The notes: generated by a model not told the origin, from the sequence alone. Positions 1 to 8,153 are shown, counted from the stretch's first letter. The stretch is DNA of 12,196 nt from Bacteroidota bacterium (GCA_030632865.1 DAOVTY010000069.1:1-12196); one strand, 5' to 3'. Translations and numbers: made by a program.

Positions 1-114
1 AATATTAAATCAGGTACAATTCAAGTTAAAATGGATAAGTTAGAACAAGGAATTTACTATCTAATTATTCAAAATAGAAATGAGATAATTTCTAAAAAAA
101 TAATAAAGGTTTAA
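1..114 (+). CDS. C-terminal end of a T9SS-secreted protein (partial)
   Basis: The frame is open from the window edge to TAA at 112-114 and encodes 37 residues. They read as the last strands of a type A T9SS sorting domain: a segment resembling 'V..L..GIYYLIIQN', then a polar turn and the basic terminus KKIIKV. Such domains direct Sec-exported proteins through the type IX secretion system to the cell surface or medium, and are usually cleaved off. The protein's main function lies outside the window. The next start codon begins one base after this stop, so the two genes are probably co-transcribed and translationally coupled. The sorting-domain call rests on pattern only. Confidence 0.7.
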   Translation, partial: NIKSGTIQVKMDKLEQGIYYLIIQNRNEIISKKIIKV

Positions 115-115
115 A

Positions 116-616
116 ATGAAATTCAATCGAGTTCAAATACTAATTACGCTCTTTATAATTGTATGCTACATTTTTATATTTAACCTTGAAAAGAGTTTAG
201 GGCAACAGAATATACTCTTTATTATTGCCGATGATTTAGGAATTGACTATTCACCAAACGATATTTACGAAGAAAATAATTTGCTTGATTTTGAACTTTC
301 AGAAGATCAGAATACAAACTATGTTTTTTTAAAAGAAAAGATAAATTCAATAAAAAATACAACTAGTTTGTTACACAGTTTATCTAATAACAAAAATGAA
401 TTTACAATAAAACAAACTGATAAAAATAGCTACACTTTTGAATTTGCAAATAACCATTTAAATGGAGAATTAATAATTTATGACATTAGTGGGAAGGTTT
501 TACTGAAACAAAATATTAAAACAACAATTGAGACAATTTATTTACCGCAACAACTGCATTTTAAGATTGCAACAATTAAAAATAATGGAATAATTCTCAG
601 CAAAAAATTCAACTAA
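116..616 (+). pseudogene. Sulfatase remnant: core-deleted, N-terminus joined to C-terminus plus sorting domain
   Basis: This 166-aa ORF starts with a signal peptide (basic KFNR, hydrophobic residues about 7-23, possible cleavage after SLG at 29). Residues 32-43 (NILFIIADDLGI) match the first strand of alkaline-phosphatase-superfamily sulfatases, whose DD pair binds the active-site metal. Immediately afterwards, residues 48-56 (NDIYEENNL) followed by an acidic helix look like the 'NDPYEENNL' tail found at the far C-terminus of sulfatases. Residues about 95-166 (IYDISGKVLLKQ, ending LSKKFN) resemble a T9SS sorting domain. The C/S-x-P-x-R catalytic site and some 300 or more residues of the fold are missing, so it cannot be an active sulfatase. 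Seen: the fused motifs. Inferred: an in-frame internal deletion of a secreted sulfatase near nt 245-262. It starts 1 nt after the upstream stop and converges on the CotH-like gene, 8 nt away. It may be expressed as a small secreted protein, but function is unlikely. Confidence 0.6.
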
Positions 617-624
617 CTGAGCAA

Positions 625-2232
625 TTATATTTTTATAATTTTCCCCACCGACATTTCTGTGTTTCCTTTTATTAACCTATAAATAAACATTCCGGATTGT
701 AAATTACTGGTATTTACTTTTATTGAATTTAAGCCTTCTGAGATATGTAAATCTTCATTTTGTACTAATGTTCCGTTTACCGTAAAAATTTTCAAATTAT
801 ATATTAGATACGCTTTCGACTCAATTTCAATAGAAAAATTTGTGGTAAATGGATTTGGAAAAATAGACACAGAAAAGTCGACGGGAAGCAAACCCGGATC
901 TGCTCCACAATCACCTGGCAACGAATAATCTAACACTCTAATTCGTTCTGTCATCCAATTTTTCATCCAACTTACTTCACTTTCATAATCGTCTCCAACA
1001 AAATAGTTTGGCCAAATCCACTCTCCTAAAATTGGCCAACGCTCAAAATTCCTAACAGCTGCCAATTCTATATGATTAATCAAACTATCTGTTACCGAAA
1101 ATATTCGTTCATCAGATAATTCTACCTCGCGTAAAAACTCCCACCTACATTTCATTGGATTTGTAAAATAAGCGTCGCCCATTAAATTTTTCCACCAAAA
1201 TGGAATTTTCCAATTATCGTCTCCCAAATATTCATGAACTTGCAAGCCAAAAGTTTCCCATCCATTTAAATAATTTGCGTTTCCAAAAGATAAATTAAAA
1301 TCCCACAACGGACCAGCATTAAGTTTATCATTTTTGTCTTTGTACAAATAGGTACTTAATCTATATCCATCAACATTTCTAGATAACTCATTCATGAAAA
1401 TATAATCGAAAAAAGATTCGCTATTCATATAATTCTGATACCCATTTTCTTCGCTGTGTTCATTGTTATAAACTGCAGTCTCGAAATTGTGCATGTAATT
1501 TTGAATATATTGTTTTTGCTCGGGTTGAATTTCGCTTGATTTTGGATAATCATATTGATAAAAAGTTTTCGAGTTATCGCTACTGTACTCCGAATTCCAT
1601 CCATCTCCACCGCTGCCTGTAAATTTATCTACCTTAATAATATACCCGCCAGTTAGCTCCTCTCCCTGCAAATCATCCTCTTTCAATTTGGCAATATCAA
1701 CTCTATTCGAATCGCGTTTAATTTGTTCCATTAACACATAAACGCCATCGTACTCATTATTAACAAACAGCTCAACATATCGGCAACGCGGTGCATAAAC
1801 ATCACTTATTTGTTCTGCCAAAGTTAAAGTAAGAACATTTCTAATTAATGTTTTATCGGTGTACGGAGCATACAAAATCCAATCTTCCTCTTCCGGCATT
1901 CCCAACAATGGAAAATCCATATCCTCGTCAAATTCATCTTTTAACTCGAATCCGTACGATTTTTTCGGAAACATTTGAGAAGATGAACCTCTAATTTCTA
2001 TTTTAATGTCTCCATTGAAATGATTTCGTGGATCGGTTGTACTATTTTCATCGCCCGTGTGATTCCATGCAATCTCTAGCTTAGCTTTAATCCGAGGATC
2101 ATCCCTTATTTCTTCACCATGTGTATCTATATAAACAATTGGCAATTTGGTTGTAAATGCTTGATTTTGTGCACTCAAGCTTAATGCAAATAAATAAAAG
2201 AGTAATGCTATTATCAGAGATTTTAAATTCAT
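625..2232 (-). CDS. Secreted CotH-family kinase-like protein with T9SS sorting domain
   Basis: The product is 535 aa. A signal peptide covers residues 1-21 (hydrophobic core LIIALLFYLFALSL, likely cleavage SLSA|Q). The CotH domain spans about 30-440, with the typical IRGSSSQMFPKKSYGFEL (80-97), IRNVL (130-134), GVYVLMEQIKRD (163-174), GGYIIKVDK (195-203), NVDGYRLSTYLYKD (286-299) and GPLWDFNLSFG (307-317). CotH proteins are atypical secreted kinases; in Bacillus CotH phosphorylates spore-coat proteins. The pair D288/D311 has the spacing I recall for the catalytic and metal-binding aspartates of that enzyme, so activity is plausible. Residues about 452-535 form a T9SS type A sorting domain (FPNPFTTNFSIEIES, NLQSGMFIYRL, KIIKI), so export to the surface is inferred. 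Its substrate is unknown. It is the last minus-strand gene of the series, but a terminator lies just 17 nt upstream of its start and no separate promoter is obvious. Confidence 0.88.
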   Translation of the reverse strand: MNLKSLIIALLFYLFALSLSAQNQAFTTKLPIVYIDTHGEEIRDDPRIKAKLEIAWNHTGDENSTTDPRNHFNGDIKIEIRGSSSQMFPKKSYGFELKDEFDEDMDFPLLGMPEEEDWILYAPYTDKTLIRNVLTLTLAEQISDVYAPRCRYVELFVNNEYDGVYVLMEQIKRDSNRVDIAKLKEDDLQGEELTGGYIIKVDKFTGSGGDGWNSEYSSDNSKTFYQYDYPKSSEIQPEQKQYIQNYMHNFETAVYNNEHSEENGYQNYMNSESFFDYIFMNELSRNVDGYRLSTYLYKDKNDKLNAGPLWDFNLSFGNANYLNGWETFGLQVHEYLGDDNWKIPFWWKNLMGDAYFTNPMKCRWEFLREVELSDERIFSVTDSLINHIELAAVRNFERWPILGEWIWPNYFVGDDYESEVSWMKNWMTERIRVLDYSLPGDCGADPGLLPVDFSVSIFPNPFTTNFSIEIESKAYLIYNLKIFTVNGTLVQNEDLHISEGLNSIKVNTSNLQSGMFIYRLIKGNTEMSVGKIIKI

Positions 2233-2248
2233 TGCTGTAAAATAATCG

Positions 2249-2280
2249 TAAAAAAACCCGGAAAATATCCAGGTTAAAAA
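2249..2280 (-). terminator. Intrinsic terminator after the DUF1080 gene
   Basis: Read on the minus strand, AACCTGG (2275-2269), a 7-nt AT-rich loop and CCGGGTT (2261-2255) form a 7-bp stem including one U-G pair, followed directly by a run of U (2254-2250). It lies 16-47 nt after the DUF1080 stop and ends transcription from the rfb/mutase/DUF1080 side. It is only 17 nt upstream of the CotH-like start codon, leaving little space for a separate promoter. Confidence 0.75.
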
Positions 2281-2295
2281 TATTTTTTATGCTTT

Positions 2296-3051
2296 CTACA
2301 ACTCTCTAATCCAGATATTTCTGTAGCTTACCGGATTACCATGATCTTGTAGAATAATACTTCCTGGACCATGCTTTTTTACTGCATATTCCGGAATACC
2401 AACATATTCTGTTGGCCCACGCAGTTTCACATTATTTTGAACTAAAACTCCATTGTGCAAAACGGTTACAGTTGGCGGTGTAAAAAAAGTTCCATCGTCG
2501 TTAAAACGTGGAGCAGTATAAATTATATCGTAAGTTTGCCAATCGCCCGGTGCTTTACACGCGTTTACTAGCGGCGGGTGTTGTTTGTACAAACTGCCTG
2601 CCTGCCCATTTTTATAAGTGCGATTATTGTAATTATCTAATACCTGAACTTCATAAATTCCTTGTAAAAAAACACCACTATTTCCACGCCCTTGGCTTTC
2701 GCCAATAACTTCAGAAGGAGATCTCCATTCTACGTGCAATTGAAAATCTTCGAAAACTCGTTTAGTTTTAATTATGCCCGTTCCTTTACTCACAGTAACA
2801 CAACCATCGGCTACAATCCAGCCAGGCTTTTCGCCGTTGTCGTTTGTCCACTCGCTTTCAAGATTAACACCATCGAATAAAACAATTGCATCAGAAGGTG
2901 CATCTGTAGTAGCTTTTCCTGGAGTTATTTTCGATACTTCAGGATCCCAAATTTCAGTCATCTCAGGTATCATTTTCATCGATTCATCTTCCTGTGCCAT
3001 TACAGCAACTGCAATAAATATCAGCAAAATAGTAACAATTTTAGTTCTCAT
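2296..3051 (-). CDS. DUF1080 (3-keto-disaccharide hydrolase-like) secreted protein
   Basis: The product is 251 aa. Residues 1-19 form a signal peptide (MRTKIVTILLIFIAVAVMA, then QED), so the protein is periplasmic or exported. The DUF1080 domain covers about 54-251. Visible family motifs are IVLFDGVNLESEW (56-68), GRGNSGVFLQGIYEVQVLDNY (121-141), GQAGSLYKQHPPLVNAC (149-165), WQTYDIIYTAPRF (171-183) and the C-terminal ILQDHGNPVSYRNIWIREL. The domain is a concanavalin-like jelly roll; some members hydrolyse 3-keto-glycosides, others are uncharacterised, so the exact substrate is open. The gene follows the phosphohexomutase by 40 nt of AT-rich sequence with neither a terminator nor a good promoter, so read-through from the sugar-nucleotide operon is likely. 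A terminator follows its stop. No sorting domain is present, unlike the downstream CotH-like protein. Confidence 0.88.
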   Translation of the reverse strand: MRTKIVTILLIFIAVAVMAQEDESMKMIPEMTEIWDPEVSKITPGKATTDAPSDAIVLFDGVNLESEWTNDNGEKPGWIVADGCVTVSKGTGIIKTKRVFEDFQLHVEWRSPSEVIGESQGRGNSGVFLQGIYEVQVLDNYNNRTYKNGQAGSLYKQHPPLVNACKAPGDWQTYDIIYTAPRFNDDGTFFTPPTVTVLHNGVLVQNNVKLRGPTEYVGIPEYAVKKHGPGSIILQDHGNPVSYRNIWIREL

Positions 3052-3091
3052 TTTTACAATTTAAGTTTTAATTTCTATAATTTAATTTATA

Positions 3092-4834
3092 TTACAATCC
3101 TAGTTCATTCATAATAGCATCTATTTTCATATCTGCCTTTGCTTCCGCGGCATCAAATTCATCACGAGAATTTAGGTCACCTGTAACTTCAAAATAGAAT
3201 TTAATTTTGGGTTCAGTTCCCGATGGACGAACCGAAATTTTAGTTCCAGCTTGAGTAAAAAACTGCAATACATTTGAAGTTATTTTTTGGTCAATTTTCT
3301 TTTCCTCGCCTGTAAGCAGGTTTTTCGCAATTAATGTTGAGTAATCTTTTACCCACTCCATTGGCGATCCTCCTAACTCTTTGGGCGTATCGTTGCGGAG
3401 GTTTGTCATAATTTGCTGAATCTCTTCGGCACCTGTTTTTCCTTTCCGCACGACATATTTCATTTTCTCTTTCGAATATCCATATTCAAGATAAATATCC
3501 TGAATCATTTCATATAAAGTTTTACCTTGATCAATTGCCCATGCAGTAATTTCTGCCATCAGCGCAACCGACGAAACTGCATCTTTATCACGCACAAAAT
3601 CTGAAGGCATAAAACCAAAACTCTCTTCACCACCTCCAATATATTTTTTCGTGCCTTCCAGCTCACGAATAATTTCAGCAATAAATTTAAAGCCTGTATA
3701 AACATCAAAATATTCGATATTATTTTTACGGGCAATCTCAGCAATCATTTCAGTCGAGACAATAGTTTTTACTATAAATTCATTTCCCTTCAAAGTACCG
3801 GCTTCCTTCATTTTAGTAATAATATAATAAATGAAAAGAAGTGCAGTTTGGTTACCATTAACAATAATATACTTGCCTTTATCGTTTTTTACCGCAACAC
3901 CAATTCTGTCTCCATCTGGGTCCGATGCCATTACAACATCGGCATCAATTTCTGCAGCTTTTTTGGTTGCCATTTCCATTGCTGCCGGCTCTTCCGGGTT
4001 TGGCGATATAACAGTTGGAAATTCTCCACTTACTACATCCTGCTCAGGAATATTAATAATATTTGTGAATCCAAATATTCGCAAAGCAGCTGGTATTAAT
4101 TTCACACCTGTTCCATGTATTGGAGTATAAATAATTTTAATGTCTTTGTGTTTCTCGACAATATCGGGCGAAATAGAAACTTTTTTCACTTCTGCCAAAA
4201 ACTTATTGTCCATATCTTCACCAAGTTCTTCAATCAAATCATCAGAACCATCGAACTTAATATCCTCTGGTTTTATTTTGGCAACTTCGTTTACAATATT
4301 TACATCGTGCGGACCAACAATTTGCGAACCATCATCCCAATACGCTTTATAGCCGTTGTACTCCTTCGGATTATGAGAGGCTGTTAAAATAATTCCGCTT
4401 TGGCAACCCAATTCGCGAATTGCAAAAGAGAGCTCTGGAGTTGGACGAAGATCTTCAAACAGATATGCTTTTATCCCATTTGCAGCAAATATTTTAGCAC
4501 TGCTTTCAGAAAACAAACGACTATTATTTCTACAATCGTAACCAATTGCAACACTAATTTGTGGTAGGTCAGCAAAATTCTTTTTCAAGTAATTACACAA
4601 TCCCTGAGTTGCTGCGCCAACGGTATAAATATTCATTCTGTTAGTTCCAACACCCATAATTCCGCGAATTCCACCGGTTCCAAATTCCAAACTTTTATAA
4701 AACGAATCAACCAATTCAGTTGAATCTTCATTGTCTAAAAGTGCCTGAACTTCGGTTCTTGTTTGCTCATCGTAAGTTTCAGAGAGCCACTCTTGTGCTT
4801 TTGCTATAACTTGTTGTAATTCTTGATTATCCAT
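3092..4834 (-). CDS. Phosphohexomutase (phosphoglucomutase/phosphomannomutase)
   Basis: This cytoplasmic alpha-D-phosphohexomutase of 580 aa has the usual length for the Bacteroidota phospho-sugar mutase family. All four active-site loops are intact: the phosphoserine loop TASHNPKEYNGYK (151-163, Ser153 being the phosphate carrier), the Mg2+-binding loop DPDGDR (305-310), the sugar-recognition loop GGGEESFGF (400-408), and the phosphate-binding loop RPSGTEPK (536-543). It interconverts hexose 6-phosphate and hexose 1-phosphate. In this position, 6 nt downstream of rfbD and in the same operon, glucose-6-P to glucose-1-P is the likely direction, feeding RfbA. Sequence alone does not separate glucose from mannose specificity. 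ATG at 4834-4832 gives the complete N-terminal domain; no strong Shine-Dalgarno is visible, as is normal in this phylum. Confidence 0.95.
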   Translation of the reverse strand: MDNQELQQVIAKAQEWLSETYDEQTRTEVQALLDNEDSTELVDSFYKSLEFGTGGIRGIMGVGTNRMNIYTVGAATQGLCNYLKKNFADLPQISVAIGYDCRNNSRLFSESSAKIFAANGIKAYLFEDLRPTPELSFAIRELGCQSGIILTASHNPKEYNGYKAYWDDGSQIVGPHDVNIVNEVAKIKPEDIKFDGSDDLIEELGEDMDNKFLAEVKKVSISPDIVEKHKDIKIIYTPIHGTGVKLIPAALRIFGFTNIINIPEQDVVSGEFPTVISPNPEEPAAMEMATKKAAEIDADVVMASDPDGDRIGVAVKNDKGKYIIVNGNQTALLFIYYIITKMKEAGTLKGNEFIVKTIVSTEMIAEIARKNNIEYFDVYTGFKFIAEIIRELEGTKKYIGGGEESFGFMPSDFVRDKDAVSSVALMAEITAWAIDQGKTLYEMIQDIYLEYGYSKEKMKYVVRKGKTGAEEIQQIMTNLRNDTPKELGGSPMEWVKDYSTLIAKNLLTGEEKKIDQKITSNVLQFFTQAGTKISVRPSGTEPKIKFYFEVTGDLNSRDEFDAAEAKADMKIDAIMNELGL

Positions 4835-4840
4835 AATTTA

Positions 4841-5710
4841 TTATTTCTCTAATTTATTCAAACAACTTTTCAAACTATCTCTCCAATAAGGCACTTTTAC
4901 TCCAAATGTATCTTTAATTTTTGATTTATTCAACACACTAAAATGTGGACGTTTTGCCGGAGTTGGAAATTGGTCTGAAAGAACCGGATAAACAATACAT
5001 TTAATATTTTCAATTTCAAAAATAGCTTTTGCAAAGTCGAACCAGCTTGCAACTCCTTCGTTTGAATAGTGGTAAATTCCGGAGACAAACTTTGTAGAAT
5101 CATGTTCCGAAATCTCAATAATCGATAATATCGCTCTTGCCAAATCGAAACCATAAGTTGGAGTTCCAATTTGGTCGAATACCACATTTAAACTATCTCT
5201 ATCTTTTCCTAAACGAAGCATTGTTTTAACAAAATTATTTCCGAAAGCCGAGTATAACCACGAAGTTCGAATAACAACTGTATCTGCATTTTCTTTCAAA
5301 CAATTTAACTCGCCTTGTAATTTTGTTTTCCCATAAACTCCCTGAGGATTAACCTCATCAGATTCTGAATAAGGTTGGTTCTCATCACCGGCAAAAACAT
5401 AATCGGTTGAAATTTGAATAAGTTTTGCTCCTATTTTATTTGAATATTTTGCTAATATTTTTGGTGCCAGCGAATTTATTTTTTCTGCCATTTCTGCATC
5501 AGTTTCCGCTTTATCAACTGCCGTGTAAGCTGCACAATTAATTATATAATTGGGGCGATGTTTTTCGAAAAATGATTCTACAGCAATTTCATTTGTAATA
5601 TCTAAAATGTCAACATCGGTAAATAAAAATTGGTAATTCGAAAATTGCGATTCAAACTCTTTTATTTCGCTTCCCAATTGGCCGTATGCACCAGTTACTA
5701 ATATTTTCAT
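4841..5710 (-). CDS. rfbD: dTDP-4-dehydrorhamnose reductase (RmlD)
   Basis: This NAD(P)H-dependent short-chain dehydrogenase performs the last step of dTDP-L-rhamnose synthesis, reducing dTDP-4-keto-L-rhamnose. It is 289 aa, normal for the family. Residues 7-13 (GAYGQLG) form the nucleotide-binding loop; STDYVFAG (101-108) and YGKTK (126-130) carry the catalytic Thr/Tyr/Lys set (T102, Y126, K130). QIGTPTYG (180-187) and RPHFSVLN (254-261) are RmlD signatures contacting the sugar nucleotide. The gene is separated by 2 nt from rfbC upstream and by 6 nt from the phosphohexomutase downstream, so it sits within one operon. Confidence 0.96.
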   Translation of the reverse strand: MKILVTGAYGQLGSEIKEFESQFSNYQFLFTDVDILDITNEIAVESFFEKHRPNYIINCAAYTAVDKAETDAEMAEKINSLAPKILAKYSNKIGAKLIQISTDYVFAGDENQPYSESDEVNPQGVYGKTKLQGELNCLKENADTVVIRTSWLYSAFGNNFVKTMLRLGKDRDSLNVVFDQIGTPTYGFDLARAILSIIEISEHDSTKFVSGIYHYSNEGVASWFDFAKAIFEIENIKCIVYPVLSDQFPTPAKRPHFSVLNKSKIKDTFGVKVPYWRDSLKSCLNKLEK

Positions 5711-5712
5711 TC

Positions 5713-6267
5713 TTAAAAAATAAAATTCATTTCAGCATTATCAAAGTTTGGAGCCTGCTTGTCTTTGTCAGATACAATCTGTTCTGAGCCATCAAGTTTC
5801 CAGTCTATTCCCAATTTTGTATCAAAAGGATTTACAGATCGTTCGGCTTCGCTATTATAAATATTATCGCATTTATATGTAAAAATAGCTGATTCGCTTA
5901 AAACCGAAAATCCATGAGCAAAACCTCTCGGAACAAATAACTGCTTTTTATTATTCTCGCTCAACTCAATTCCGAACCACTCACCAAATGTGGGCGACCC
6001 TTTTCTCAAATCTACTGCAACATCGTAAACACTTCCCTGAACAACACGAACCAATTTTGCCTGTGCAAATTCGCCCAACTGATAGTGTAAACCACGAATT
6101 ACTCCGCGCACCGATTTAGATTCGTTATCTTGAATAAATGGCTCAGTTATTCCTGCTTCAATATAATTTTCATAACGATAGGACTCAAAGAAATATCCAC
6201 GATCGTCTTCAAAAACACGAGGTTCTATCACAACCAAACCAGGCAAGTGCGTTTTAATTATTTTCAT
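5713..6267 (-). CDS. rfbC: dTDP-4-dehydrorhamnose 3,5-epimerase (RmlC)
   Basis: This 184-aa cupin enzyme epimerises C3 and C5 of dTDP-4-keto-6-deoxyglucose, giving the substrate of RfbD. Family motifs are complete: DRGYFFESY (22-30), QDNESKS (46-52), GVIRGLHYQ (55-63) with the catalytic base His61, the substrate-binding Lys71 and Arg74, FVPRGFAHGFSVLS (111-124), and Tyr131 in IFTYKC as the presumed acid. Catalytic assignments are made by analogy with known RmlC enzymes. It lies 3 nt after rfbA and 2 nt before rfbD in the operon. Confidence 0.96.
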   Translation of the reverse strand: MKIIKTHLPGLVVIEPRVFEDDRGYFFESYRYENYIEAGITEPFIQDNESKSVRGVIRGLHYQLGEFAQAKLVRVVQGSVYDVAVDLRKGSPTFGEWFGIELSENNKKQLFVPRGFAHGFSVLSESAIFTYKCDNIYNSEAERSVNPFDTKLGIDWKLDGSEQIVSDKDKQAPNFDNAEMNFIF

Positions 6268-6270
6268 TTA

Positions 6271-7152
6271 TTAAAAAGAAAAAATTTGTTTATCAGCAAG
6301 ACTCAATAAATACTCACCATATTGATTTTTACTAAGTGGCTGCGCCAACTCAATCAATTGTTCTTTGCTAATAAAACCTTTTTTAAATGCAATTTCTTCT
6401 ATGCACGAAACTTTTAATCCTTGTCGCTGTTCTATGGTTGCAATAAAATTTGATGCCTGCAATAAACTTTCGTGAGTGCCGGTATCTAGCCATGCAAAGC
6501 CTCTTCCAAGTAATTTTACATTTAATCTGTTTTCTTCTAAATACAATCGGTTCAAATCAGTAATTTCCAATTCGCCACGTTTCGAGGGTTTTAAATTCTT
6601 TGCTTTTTCAACCACATCATTCGAATAGAAATATAATCCGGTAACAGCATAATTAGACTTTGGAATATCAGGTTTTTCTTCAATAGAAATAGCCTTTCCT
6701 GAATCATCAAACTCAACAACTCCATATCTTTCAGGGTCTTTTACATAGTACCCAAAAACTATTGAACCATCTTCCAAATTTGCGGCATCTTCTAACACAC
6801 TACGAAAATTATAACCGTAAAAAATATTATCTCCTAGAATCAGACACACATTATCATCACCAATAAACTCTTCTCCCAAAATAAATGCCTGTGCCAAACC
6901 ATCTGGCGAAGGTTGAATTTTGTATGAAATTTTCATTCCCAGCTGCGATCCATCTTCCAAAAGGTTTTCGTATAAACTAATATCGGTTGGTGTCGAAATA
7001 ATTAAAACTTCGCGAATACCTGCAAGCATTAATACCGAAAGAGGATAATAAATCATTGGTTTATCGTAAACCGGAATAATTTGTTTCGAAATAGAACGGG
7101 TAATTGGATAGAGTCTCGTTCCTGCTCCTCCTGCTAAAATAATTCCTTTCAT
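6271..7152 (-). CDS. rfbA: Glucose-1-phosphate thymidylyltransferase (RmlA)
   Basis: This 293-aa cytoplasmic nucleotidyltransferase joins dTTP and glucose-1-P to form dTDP-glucose, the committed step toward dTDP-rhamnose, and is typically feedback-inhibited by the end product. The signature GGAGTRLYP (8-16), KQIIPVYDKPMIYYPLS (23-39), QPSPDGLAQAF (80-90), the metal-binding LGDNIFYG (106-113), EEKP (158-161), EITDLN (196-201) and WLDTGTHESL (221-230) are all present. Together these identify the dTDP-glucose type rather than the UDP-glucose pyrophosphorylases. The gene begins 2 nt after the stop of the UDP-glucuronate decarboxylase gene and is followed 3 nt later by rfbC. Confidence 0.96.
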   Translation of the reverse strand: MKGIILAGGAGTRLYPITRSISKQIIPVYDKPMIYYPLSVLMLAGIREVLIISTPTDISLYENLLEDGSQLGMKISYKIQPSPDGLAQAFILGEEFIGDDNVCLILGDNIFYGYNFRSVLEDAANLEDGSIVFGYYVKDPERYGVVEFDDSGKAISIEEKPDIPKSNYAVTGLYFYSNDVVEKAKNLKPSKRGELEITDLNRLYLEENRLNVKLLGRGFAWLDTGTHESLLQASNFIATIEQRQGLKVSCIEEIAFKKGFISKEQLIELAQPLSKNQYGEYLLSLADKQIFSF

Positions 7153-7154
7153 AA

Positions 7155-8099
7155 TTACTGATTTTTTAGTGCTTGGTCAAAATATTTAATTGTGTTTTGT
7201 AAACCTTCTTTTAGTTGAACTGTAGGTTGCCAATTATTCAGTTTTTTTCTTGCTAAATCTATATTTGGTTGCCGCTGAGAAGGATCGTCTTCTGGAAGTG
7301 GTAAATTCACAATTTTCGATTTACTTCCTGTTAATTCCAAAATAAGTTCGGCAAGCTCTAACATTGTAAATTCAACGGGATTTCCAATATTTACAGGTCC
7401 CACAAAATCATTACCCGTATTCATCATTCTAATCATACCTTCAACCAAATCGTCAACATACTGAAAACTACGAGATTGCAAACCATCACCATAAATCGTT
7501 ATATCTTCACCTTTTAAAGCCTGAATAATAAAATTGGAAACCACTCTTCCATCGTTCAATTCCATTCGTGGTCCGTAAGTATTAAAAATACGAATTATTT
7601 TAATTTTCACATCGTTTTGCTCATGATAATTAACAAATAACGATTCAGCACAACGTTTCCCTTCGTCGTAACACGACCGAATTCCAATTGGATTAACATG
7701 CCCCCAATACTCTTCTGTTTGAGGATGAACATCTGGATCGCCATAAACTTCGCTGGTACTTGCTTGTAATATTTTTGCATTTACACGTTTTGCCAAACCC
7801 AACATATTTATTGCACCCATAACAGATGTTTTAATAGTTTGAATAGCATCGTGTTGATAATGAATAGGCGACGCAGGACAAGCCAAATTAAAGATCTCAT
7901 CAACTTCGGCAAAATAAGGGAAGGTAACATCGTGCCTAACAAACTCGAAATTTGGATTACTTAAAAATGGAATAATTTTATTTTTTGAACTTGAAAATAG
8001 ATTATCGAGACAAATTACTTCATTTCCTTCGTTTAAAAGCCGTTCGCACAAATGTGAACCTATAAACCCTGCTCCTCCGGTAACTAATATTCGTTTCAT
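7155..8099 (-). CDS. uxs: UDP-glucuronate decarboxylase (UDP-xylose synthase)
   Basis: This extended SDR enzyme of 314 aa converts UDP-glucuronate to UDP-xylose and CO2, via a 4-keto intermediate. GGAGFIGSH (8-16) binds NAD+. The signatures LACPASPIHYQ (72-82), STSEVYGDP with HPQTEEYWG (114-133), and RSCYDEGKR (141-149, Tyr144/Lys148 catalytic) are specific to UXS; Glu117 takes the place where dTDP-glucose dehydratases carry the Asp-Glu pair. RIFNTYGPRM (170-179) and SFQYVDDLVEGM (211-222) are also typical. Its position in front of rfbA is where rfbB often lies, but these motifs and the short length argue against a dehydratase. It is the first gene of the operon, with a likely promoter close upstream. 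Its substrate requires a UDP-glucose dehydrogenase encoded elsewhere. Confidence 0.92.
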   Translation of the reverse strand: MKRILVTGGAGFIGSHLCERLLNEGNEVICLDNLFSSSKNKIIPFLSNPNFEFVRHDVTFPYFAEVDEIFNLACPASPIHYQHDAIQTIKTSVMGAINMLGLAKRVNAKILQASTSEVYGDPDVHPQTEEYWGHVNPIGIRSCYDEGKRCAESLFVNYHEQNDVKIKIIRIFNTYGPRMELNDGRVVSNFIIQALKGEDITIYGDGLQSRSFQYVDDLVEGMIRMMNTGNDFVGPVNIGNPVEFTMLELAELILELTGSKSKIVNLPLPEDDPSQRQPNIDLARKKLNNWQPTVQLKEGLQNTIKYFDQALKNQ

Positions 8100-8119
8100 T
8101 ATTATTATATTTTGCGGTT

Positions 8120-8150
8120 CAAAATTAATAAAAGAAACAGAGCTTGCAAC
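8120..8150 (-). promoter_or_regulatory. Predicted promoter of the uxs-rfbACD-mutase operon
   Basis: On the minus strand TAATTTTG (8127-8120) fits the Bacteroidota -7 consensus TAnnTTTG exactly, and GTTG (8150-8147) matches 3 of 4 bases of the -33 TTTG element at a 19-bp spacing. Transcription would begin near 8113-8116, giving a leader of about 15 nt. Confidence 0.5.
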
Positions 8151-8153
8151 GAT

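Noticed and set aside
623..640. Inverted repeat AATTATA / TATAATT at the junction of the sulfatase remnant and the CotH-like gene
   Set aside because: The stem is purely A/T and lies within the CotH-like coding end, so it is too weak to call a terminator in this AT-rich DNA.
2508..3064. Three overlapping plus-strand frames of 62-96 aa
   Set aside because: They lie antisense to the DUF1080 gene, whose family motifs are unmistakable, and show no domain of their own.
3831..4387. Several plus-strand frames of 70-99 aa
   Set aside because: All are antisense to the well-conserved phosphohexomutase and have no protein-like motif.
7155..8099. dTDP-glucose 4,6-dehydratase (rfbB) as the identity of the first operon gene
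   Set aside because: The ACPASP, SEVYGDP...YWG and RSCYDEGKR motifs and the 314-aa length are those of UDP-glucuronate decarboxylase.
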